From contig NC_134568.1 of the NCBI RefSeq assembly GCF_050947875.1, positions 261,434,115-261,498,114 on the forward strand: 64,000 nt of DNA, written 5' to 3'. The first letter of the stretch is position 1. Every line of letters begins with the position of its first letter. Positions 52,866 through 64,000 of the stretch are shown piece after piece. The DNA comes from Dermacentor variabilis (lineage: Eukaryota; Arthropoda; Arachnida; Ixodida; Ixodidae). The position numbers and the translations under genes were made by a program. The notes beneath the pieces were generated by a model. The model saw only the letters and a list, made by a program, of their open reading frames with translations. It did not search any database and was not told the DNA's origin.

Positions 52866-54130
52866 TTCCTTTATTTATGATAGAGAGACGGGCCCTACGT
52901 GAGTGTCTTGAAGGTCCTAAGTATGTTGTGAACTCTGTGCTGTATTTAGAAGCGAGCATGCCAGATTTAGGGTCAAGATTTCAGTTGCTAACGGTAAAAA
53001 CTTTTCTTAGAGAACACGAGCATGTTCCCGGGACAAGTTACCCGGTGTTTGTCGCACAATTGGCACTATCTTTTTATTCTATGTGACCAAGATACAAGCT
53101 CCCCAAAGTTGTGTATACGCAGGGTCTTTTAGCAAGTATGAACGTTAACTTACGATCAGCTCAATGTGTCGCTTCAATAAAAACATGCAATACTTGCAAA
53201 TTTGATAACGTCCCTTCAAAGAATGCTAAATTCATAGCCAAACAGACACTATAGTCGGACTCTTGAATGAGTATCTGGTAGATTTTCCCTCGCACCATGT
53301 CGTGTCCACAGACGCCTCACTAAACGATGAGAAATCAGCAATAGGCATTTGCTCTCAAACACTATCATGGAGCTTTGCTATCCGTCTCCCCTATTACATT
53401 CCAATTTATGTGGCTGAATTCATGGCCATATGCTTGGCCGTATACAAAATTCCGAAAAATCTGTCACGCATAATATTGCTCGCAGACTACCTTTCAGTTC
53501 TTGTGTCGCTAGAAATAACAAATAATTCACTATTGTACCGATCGCTACACTTTTTTATTCCACATCATGTCAAAGACATTCGGTTTTTGTGGGTACCTGG
53601 ACATTGTTGACTAGCACTTAATGACATAGCAGACCGCTTGGCAAAGACAGTGCTTGGTGGGCCGGTGAGTTTCTTTATACCCAGCGTTACTCTGCTAGCG
53701 GTAACAAGATTTCGAAGGCGACAACAAGTCCTAGATAGAAACAAATGAGCCCCTCCCTGCTGCACCGAATTACAAACATTAAGCGTTCCCTTGGAATGGG
53801 TCTTGTCCCTCTCGTCAATGCGAAATTTCCACTACACTATTACAATGTCGAATACCGCAAATAAATCTGTACATGAGTAGGTGTGGGTTCGCAACATAGA
53901 ACCTTTGTCCATCATGTCGGGATATAGAATCACTGGACCATTTCCTCCTATTTTGCCGAAAATATAATTCCGAAAGAGAGACCTACTTAGAGCAGCCCCC
54001 ATTGAAAATGGGCCTTCCTCTCTCGGTGATTAACATTTTATCTTTTGGGGCAAGTACCCTTGGGCGAGCCCAAAGGGAAGTGTGTCAGATAGTACATGAG
54101 TACGTCATTGCGACTGGAAGACTCTCGTGT
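52866..54130 (+). mobile_element. I-like LINE 3' half: RT thumb, RNase H, zinc motif (decayed)
   Basis: Frame 52877-53086 matches the reverse transcriptase thumb (IERRALRECLEGPKYVVNS...). Frame 53263-53610 is RNase H, with STDASLNDEKSAIGI, AEFMAICLAVY, LADYLSVLVSLE and LWVPGH; a stop directly after GHC is followed by open frame with DIADRLAKT. Further on, a shifted frame gives CPSCRDIESLDHFLLFC, the C-terminal zinc motif, and ends near 54130. It diverges from the copy at 11921-13640, so it is a different I-like family. Inactive. Confidence 0.75.
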
Positions 54131-55469
54131 TAAGCACATTTTCCACATTATTAACACTGAATTGCGTTATTTTCATAATATAGCATCTTCGTCATAATTG
54201 GCATGACCTCTAGCCAAAAAACGGAAACAGAAAATATTTTTATATTTAGTATTAATTAAATATCAATAGTGCAGATCAATAAATTAACAGGAAGCAAGGA
54301 GCTCATATTATGTTTCCACTGAGAACAATGGTGAATCTCCCCCTCGTGGGTACGTGCCAAAATTTGAAAGAAGAAGTTAAGCCGGAGGAGGAAATGATCA
54401 CCTTTGCGATTTTGCCGACAGAAATTCAGGAAGTTGGTCAGGCTGAGTAAGCACCAAGGGGAAGAAAGAAAATGAGCTCGGAAATGAGCACCACAAATAG
54501 TGCGAAGAGAAACAGACGTCACAGTCAGAAATACGGCAGGGAAGTCAACGCGGCCGAATCAATCGAAAGCCGCTAAACCCTGTGGAGAGCGCAGGCAAAC
54601 ATTTACAAAGGCGAGTTTGTAGTTTGGAAGTTTCGAGTCAGAGCACGTCCAAGTCTCCGGACGAAGGTGAAAAGAAAGCGACGTTCGGCGCGGAGGACAA
54701 AAGCCCGGGAGAAATTACGTTACCCCTCGTTGAGTTCTTTTCGAGGTGTAGACTGCATGATAAGGGAGAGAGCGGCGGTCACGCGTCCCGAAGTGGTCAC
54801 ACCAGGCCGTGCATTAGTAGTGCAATACCAAAAAGGCAGGTGGACAGTACGTAAGGAATCGGGGCTCTGCAGCGAGAGGAATGGACTACGCGCCCTTTGT
54901 ACTCCCGGGTTGACAAGTTTGACAGGAACTTTCAGACAGCGCCCGCCTGGAGTATACGGCTTAAGGAGACATGTTTCGCACCCCTAATTTTTTTAGAACT
55001 TTGTTTTTCACTTTGTAGTTCTTTTTTAAGCAGACAGAGTTCATTTTTTTTTATATACGCTTGCACCGCCAAGTCTAGGTTATTTCTTAGAAACCTGTAG
55101 TGGCGCGCTTGAGTATCAGTTTACTTTACGGAAGTGGTCGCGAGATTTTTTTTCTTTAGAAGAAAGACGCGTATTTTAACGGAGACGGTTGTTTAACCAC
55201 ACAATTTAGAAAGTGTTAACACTGTTACCATAAGGTGTGTCTCGCGCAGACAGAAAGAAGCAAAGCGTTGGTGCGTGCGTGGAAGTACTTATAAATGAGC
55301 TATAATCTTCGTGTCACTTCAAGCGCGTAATTTACGCAACATTTTTTTTTCATTTGTTCGGGTCCTTTGTGGATAAGAGAAAACGTCAGTGCGTGAATCA
55401 CAAGAAAGTTGCAGATTTGCGGAGCTTATTCGGAATATGTGGATTGTCCTGAGAGGAAGGCTTTGTCTT
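54131..55469. other. no feature recognised, possibly transposon debris
   Basis: Frames at 54582-54854 and 54667-54987 are charged but lack a motif. Because the gypsy RNase H remnant follows directly, part of this may be older element sequence, but I cannot show it. Confidence 0.3.
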
Positions 55470-55875
55470 CAGGGCCTGTACTTATCTCGCCAGACTTCTG
55501 CAAAGAATGCGCTCTCTGGTGTGACGCCAGCAACCGTGGCCTAGGCGTCGTCCTTGCCCAAATTAAACGAAAGCGGTGAAGCGCATCCCGTGCTGTACCT
55601 CAGTCGAAAACTGGCACCGCGAGAGGAGGCGTTTAGCACCTCGGATAAAGAGTGTTTGTGCATAGTATGGACCACTCAAAAGCTAGGATGCAACATTCAA
55701 GGCACTAAATTCATGGTCGAGGGCGATCACTGTCCTCTTGCATGGCTGAAGCAAATGTCTGAAAGAAACGGAAGGACTGCTGAGATAGTCACATTTGACC
55801 GGAATACCACTTCAGGGTCAAGGGTAAGAAAGGGAGCCAGAATAATAACGCAGACGGTCTGAGCCGGGGATTTTG
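55470..55875 (+). mobile_element. Ty3/gypsy RNase H remnant
   Basis: Frame-broken plus-strand translation gives CDASNRGLGVVLAQ, then SGEAHPVLYLSRKLAPREEA and FSTSDKECLCIVWTTQKL, GDHCPLAWLKQMSERNGR and, after further shifts, NADGLSRGF then stop. This is an RNase H domain like that of element A but clearly diverged. Neither reverse transcriptase nor integrase is attached, so only a fragment survives. Confidence 0.75.
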
Positions 55876-56234
55876 AGCAACGAACTCCGAGTAATCTTTT
55901 AGGAACGTGTTTCGTGCGTATCGCTAGCGATGTTATTGAGATTGACAACCTATTTCTGTCTTGCCGAGAGCTGACCACGACAAGAAAGGAAAGAGACAGA
56001 GGGAGGGGTAGAACGTTGCAAAGGGATGCGTCCAGCAGGCGTGTCGCTAGGGAACGCCGACCAGTTTGTGTGGGTGTGCCGGTGTAACCCTGAGGCAGCG
56101 ACCGATCACCGCTTCGGGCAACCTGACATCTGGCCACCCTTACGTCGAATCTCTTGGCAACCGAGGTGTTTGTTACGTCTCAACATGGCCAAAGGCGTTA
56201 ATTAGACGTTTGCCCAGAGGCAACCCGTACCCAT

Positions 56235-57965
56235 CAATCATCATCGTCATCACCACCATTATCATCATCAGCCTATTTTATGTCCACTGCAGGACGAAGG
56301 CCTCTCCCTGCGATATCAAATTACCCCTGTCCTGTGGCAACCGATTCCAACAAGCGCCCGCGAATTTCCTAATGTCATAGCGCCACCTATAGTCTTCTGT
56401 CGTCCTGGACTGCGCTTCCCTTCTCTTGGTACCAATTCTGTAACCATAATGGTCTACGCATTAAGCGGCTTTCCCAGATCCATTTTGTTAATCTTAATGT
56501 CAATTAAAATATCGACTATATCCGTTTGTTATCTTATCCAAACCGCTCTTTTTCTGTCTCTTAACGTTATGCCTAGCATTATTCGTCCCATCGCTCTTTG
56601 CGCGGTCACTAACTTGTTCTTAAGCTTCTTTGTCAGTCTCCAAGTTTCTGCCCCATATGTGCGCACCGCTAAAATGCACTGATTGTACACCTTCCTTTTC
56701 AATGATAATGGTAAGCTTCGAGTCAGGAACTGACAATGTCTGCCGTATGCGCTCCAACCCATTTTTATTCTTCTGTAAATTTCGTTCTCATGACTAGGGT
56801 CCCCTGCGATTAATTGACCTAGGTAGACCTACTCCTTCACAGATTCTAGAGGCAGACTGGTGATCCTGAACTCTTGTTCCTTTGCCTGGCTATTCATCAT
56901 TATCTTTGTCTTCTGCATATTAATCTTCAACCCCACTCTTGCACTCTCTCTGTTAAGGTCCTCAATCATTTGTTGTAATTCGTCTGCATTCTTGCTGAAT
57001 AGAACAATGTCATCGGCAAACCGAAGGTTGCTGAGATATTCGCCGTTGATCCTCACTCCTAAGCCTTCCCAGTTTGATAACTTGAATACTTCTTCCAAGC
57101 GCGCAGTGAATAGCATTGGAAAGATTGTCTCTCGTTGTCTGACACCTTTTTTTATAGGTATACTTCCTACTTTTCTTGTGAAGAATTAAGGTAGCTGTGG
57201 CATGTCTGCAGATATTTCGCAAGGTATTTACATACGCGTTCTGTACTCCTTGATTACGTAATACCTATATGTCTCCTGGTATCTCTACTGAACCAAATGC
57301 CTTTTCGTAATCTATGAAAGCCATATAGAGAGGCTGATTGTACTCTGCGGATTTCTCGATTACCTGATTAAAGACATGGATGTGATCCACTGTAGAGTAT
57401 CCCTTCCTGAAACCTGCCTGTTCCCTTGGTTGACTGAAGTCCAGTGCTGCCCTTATTCTATTGGAAATTATATTGGTGAATATCTTATATAATACTGGGA
57501 GTAAGCTAATGGGCCTACAATTTTTCAATTCTTTAACGTCTCCCTTTTTGTGGATTAGTTTAATGTTTGCATTCTTCCAGTTCTCTGGGATCCTTGAAGT
57601 CGATAGACAGTTCGTATAGAGAGCCGCCATTTCTGATTAAATCGACTGTTATTCCATCTTCCCCTGCCGCTCTTCCCCGTTTCATATCCTGCAAGGCCCT
57701 TCTAACTTCCATCGCTAGTTATAGGAGTCTCTGCAACCTCTTCATTACTGCTTCGAATGGAGGTATCGTGGCTCCTCTGGACTGTACAGGTCAGTATAGA
57801 AATCTTTCGCTGCTTTTGCTATACCTTCGAGATTGCTGATGATATTACCCTGCTTATCTTTCAGTGCATACATCTTGGTTTGTCCTATGCCAAGGTTCCT
57901 TCTCGCTGATTTTATGCTGCGCTCATTCTTTACTGCTTCCTCAGTCTTAAGCGGCTACCAAAAAT
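56235..57965 (-). mobile_element. RTE-like LINE, 5'-truncated and decayed
   Basis: On the minus strand from 57965: SARRNLGIGQTKMYALKDKQ, AAKDFYTDLYS, then 57630-57265 with ENWKNANIKLIHKKGDVKEL, CRPISLLPVLYKIF, QAGFRKGYSTVDHI and AFIDYEKAF. 57116-56829 contains LRFADDIVLFSKNADELQQM, and 56762-56529 has VYNQCILAVRTYGAETW, TKKLKNKL and AMGRIMLGITLRDR. The 3' end (about 56320-56235) carries GGGAGAGGCCTTCGTCCTGC and a degenerate (GAT)n tail, the same tail as at 3299-3364. There are several frameshifts and stops. The 5' truncation lies near 57965, just short of a C-rich/(CA)n patch. Confidence 0.85.
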
Positions 57966-59819
57966 TCAGCGCAGCGTTGACACCGACTACTGACAGGTTC
58001 ACAAAAGGTACCTTCCCCCCCCCCCCCTCACACACACACTACCTGACAGCCTGACCTAAGGATGAAAAGAGCCAACGTTAAATGCTACCGAAGAACGGCA
58101 CCGACCTTGGATTACCGGGGTGCTATCCTTCCTCATATTCCATACAATCGGAGGGGGGATGTCTCGGAGGTGCGGGTACTGCGGAGCGTTGCGATAGCAT
58201 GGGTGTGGTATCGCAGCCGATTCGACGATTGTGATTGGCTGCGATACAGTCCTCAGATTCCCTAGCCGACTCGCCTAGAGAAGACGACGGTGGGGCCGAC
58301 GTGTCCCGATGTGAACTAGGACGTTTAACATGCTCCTGCATGGAGCGAGTTTCGCAGCTTTCAAGACGACGCCATCCTTTGGGTTCAAGCTATCAATGCC
58401 TCGGGTGACCGTCATGCTTGGCCAGAACAAAAGAGATAGCTGGTTGCAGCAAAACGACCTCGCGGTGCCGCCAAGCGTTGGAGAACTACGAAGGCATCAA
58501 GCAGCGGTCCTGCCTGAACGGAGTGCAGCTCTGATAGCTGCTTTTGTCCAGCTTCCTTATGCCTGCGGTGAGTCCAACCAGCGCAGTTCTGCGCACGACA
58601 CTCCGGAGAGCTACCGCTTCGATCCTGCGGCAGGTGTGCCAAGCAATGCCTCGACAGAGAGGTCTGCAGGGTACCTCACCGCAGACGCCGGCTCACCGGG
58701 TGTCGCCATAGGCTTCACCCCAGACGGTGGGAAGCGCATGGCGACCACTGCTCCCGCGTCGACCCACCACCGGGTGGCGCATCACACACCGACACCATCG
58801 GCTCCACTATAACCTCTAAACACGCAGCAGGTCACCGCTGCTACTTTCACATGGCAGACTCCGCCGTCTGAGCTGCTTCGCCGAAAACGCGGCGACGCTC
58901 GGAAGCCGCGTCATCTGGCCGCTGCAGCTGCACCCAGCCACCTGCCCCGCTGTAGCATACGACACCACACCATCAATTCCAGAGACCATGATCACCTTCC
59001 ATCCTCAGCAGTCGATGACGTGGCCTTCGCGCGCTTCAATGATTAGGCACAGTGAGACACCGGCTCCTTTCGTACTAGACGTTCTAACACTCCCGACTCC
59101 GACGGGTCCTCTGACCACGGAAACGAGATACTTCCTGACCCTCCGGTGCCACATCTCCGGTTCTCAGGACAGCCATTGGCCGAAGGCACAGCACTTCGCA
59201 CCACGCTCAGCGACATCTTGCTCAAAGAAGCCGAAGCAACCAACATAGCTGAAATCATCATAGAAGATCTTCCCGTGCGGCCCAAATCTACCTATCAGAC
59301 GTGCAAGAGACCACAGGTTTCGGTGCAGACGCAGCTGTACCCTGTTTGGAACCCACCACCTCCCGGTGGGCAACGACAGAGCTCTTGCATCGCCCACGAC
59401 CCAGTGAGTAGGAATTGCCCTTAGTTCCATCATCATACATGGATGACTCGGCGGCACGCGGCATTTCGCCGATTGCGGGCGATTCGAATGCATTAGCAAC
59501 GCTGCGAAGATGCACCCGACGAGTGAGCAGACGGTCTCGCTGCTTGCACGACACGTCAGTGCGGCCGGCCGCTCTTCTATGTACAGGATATCATGGTGCG
59601 CTTTCTCATCGGCGGCCGTCCCGGAACAACCAATGCCGCCCACCAGAGCCATTTTCGGGAATAACTAATTCCCACAGCCATTTGCGGCAGCGTGGCCGAG
59701 TGTAATGAAGTGGCTCTTGGGCGAGGGCGCTGACACGGCGGGCGCGAGGAAAGCAGAGGAAGTCAGAGTAAAGCAGGCGATCGCAGGGACGGTTTCTTAT
59801 CTTCTGCTTCTCTCCTCTG

Positions 59820-59821
<2 letters not shown>
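57966..59821. other. unassigned GC-richer region with a 160-codon frame
   Basis: A poly-C/(CA)n patch (about 58013-58040) is followed by GC-richer sequence. The longest frame (58330-58812, +) encodes 160 aa rich in Ala, Pro and Thr, with no domain, signal peptide or membrane segment that I recognise. Overlapping frames run on both strands. It could be a decayed gene or element; I cannot decide. Confidence 0.25.

Positions 59822-59911
<90 letters not shown>
59822..59911. repeat. (TA)n microsatellite, about 45 units
   Basis: 90 bp of uninterrupted alternating TA. Confidence 0.95.
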
Positions 59912-59912
<1 letters not shown>

Positions 59913-59990
59913 GGGATTTTTCTTTAAGATCTTCATGTCATCGGCATATAGGACAGGCGCACACACAGACACACGCATAAACATATATAT

Positions 59991-62760
<2,770 letters not shown>

Positions 62761-63270
62761 TTAAAGGGACAGTAAAGTGAAAAATGATTTCTTCTGCATC
62801 AGTAAATTACCGTTGTGCAACACCAAAAACACCACTCTTACAACGATAAGACGTTTGGTAATCCAGAAAAAGCGCAAGAACGAAATACGGGTGGCGACGC
62901 CTACACAAGTTCCCGCACCTGAGGGCTGTGACGTCTTGGATTTTGATGGCATCGTCTAGGGCCTACTAATTATATATAGCGGCACAGATTGACTACATTG
63001 TGTTCTAAAGGAACCAAATATTAAACATGGCAAGTTTCGGGAGCCTTTATTCATCCAACGTGGCCCAAATGCGAAAACATACTTGGAATCCCTGACGTCA
63101 CGCTGACGTACCGGAGCTGGGGTATCGGCGCGAAATTCAAATACTGATACTTGGACCTTCGTTTTCTCATCTAATAATAAAACTTTTTTTGAAATGACTG
63201 CCTGCAGGGATCTCAAACAATGCTTCATTAGTCTAAACTGATTTATTGTTTCGCTTTAGTGTCCCTTTAA
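62761..63270. mobile_element. piggyBac-like MITE with TTAA duplication
   Basis: The left end is TTAAAGGGACAGTAAAGTGA and the right end is the inverse of TTAAAGGGACACTAAAGCGA. TTAA occupies both edges (62761-62764 and 63267-63270), the target used by piggyBac transposases. The internal sequence of about 500 bp has no transposase. Family assignment from the TTAA site is inference. Confidence 0.75.
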
Positions 63271-64000
63271 ATGTTCCGGTTCCGGTTATGGGCGCGCGCG
63301 TTTTGAACACTCGCTGGTACGCGTTACGCCGGCTGCGCCGATCGGCGCGGTATTAGTTTTTCCTTCTATTGCTCAACCGCGAGCTGTCTTGGTGAGCAAT
63401 CGTTCGTTTTTTATTTAGTAAAATAAATATAAGTGCGAGCAATCTTTACAAGCCTCCATCAAATCTTTTCTCTGTGCAACGTGCAATTTCATAAAGTAGA
63501 CGCAAGACACCTTGTGAAAGGAGGAAATGTTTATTTTGCTCTATATAAATGTTCGTTACGGGCTTTTGGTGAGTTCATCCAATGTTCATCCGAGGTAAAC
63601 AGCAGTAGTTTCCGTACGAAGCTCCACCGGACGGCATCAGCTGAAAAAGCATGTGTCATTTTGGTATTTAGACGTGATAGGAAAACAGCGTGTAGAGGCG
63701 AAACGTGTTAAAGCCGCGAATGGGCGGCAATATAAACAAAAGCAATTCACTTTAACAAACACGCCATAGAAAATACCCAACTAATCCCAAACAATACCAA
63801 ACATAAAGTATATGACGAAAACATCTCATTTCCAAGCATTCCCCCATTCCCGGTCTTATTTCCTGCACTTTAAGAGCACAAATACACGGCGACTGCACGT
63901 TTTCGACACAACTTGGCCTCACACGACGCGATGGTGTGCCACGTACACAGTGGTGGCCACAAAGCAGGCTCCCAGTCAGACCATGATAGACGCTCGCAGA
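63271..64000. other. no gene recognised
   Basis: The frame at 63433-63711 (+, 92 aa) runs uninterrupted but shows no recognisable domain. Otherwise featureless AT-rich sequence to the window end. Confidence 0.3.

Noticed and set aside
58330..58812. 160-aa frame as a host gene
   Set aside because: Low-complexity Ala/Pro/Thr content, no domain, surrounded by transposon debris; left as unassigned rather than called.
59912..59990. Minus-strand peptide VLYADDMKILKK resembling a reverse transcriptase YADD box
   Set aside because: Too short, bounded by a (TA)n tract, and without any neighbouring RT motif.

Overview
This window looks like nuclear DNA of an arthropod, most likely an ixodid (hard) tick. 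That assignment is inference. It rests on the mix of decayed I/R1-like, CR1/L2-like and RTE-like LINEs, Ty3/gypsy LTR elements, fold-back MITEs, long simple repeats, and a GC-rich single-exon GPCR reading frame set in AT-rich DNA. No bacterial operon, rRNA or CRISPR array is visible. Nearly all recognisable sequence is transposon-derived, and the only convincing host gene is the GPCR at 28383-29417 (+).

Region 1-13640 is a nest of insertions: a 688-bp MITE (327-1014) inside a LINE 3' tail; a tRNA-like segment (1576-1653); an endonuclease fragment of an I-like LINE (2067-2760, +); a decayed CR1-like LINE (2750-4204, -) carrying an RTE tail; then an I-like reverse transcriptase (-) cut in two by a complete, apparently very young LTR retrotransposon (element A, 4353-11449, +). 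Element A has LTRs identical over the aligned 898 bp, a 4-bp target duplication and an intact 1480-aa Gag-Pol frame. Another I-like LINE (RNase H and C-terminal zinc motif, +) follows to 13640.

Region 13640-38490 holds a solo LTR (17493-17882), a GC/CpG-rich block (22080-22640), LINE scraps, a 614-bp MITE (24878-25491), two long fold-back elements (25733-26451 and 33741-34370) and the GPCR. Long stretches between them have nothing I can identify.

Region 38493-45354 is a second complete copy of the same LTR family on the minus strand (element B: 801-bp LTRs with 3 differences, CCAC target duplication, intact 1486-aa frame). In both copies integrase lies upstream of reverse transcriptase (Gag-PR-INT-RT-RH), a Ty1/copia-like order in a Ty3/gypsy-type polyprotein, as described for the Gmr1 group. 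Gag carries a region resembling the vertebrate SCAN domain. This is the most interesting system in the window.

Region 45360-64000 is older transposon debris: a nearly full-length decayed CR1-like LINE (45866-49620, -) ending in a (TTA)n tract and disrupted by half of a fold-back MITE; a truncated MITE arm next to an I-like LINE 3' half (52591-54130, +); a gypsy RNase H remnant (55470-55875); an RTE-like LINE (56235-57965, -); a gypsy integrase/3' LTR remnant (59991-61370, -) with a LINE fragment inserted with an 8-bp duplication, between two long (TA)n tracts; and a TTAA-flanked piggyBac-like MITE (62761-63270).
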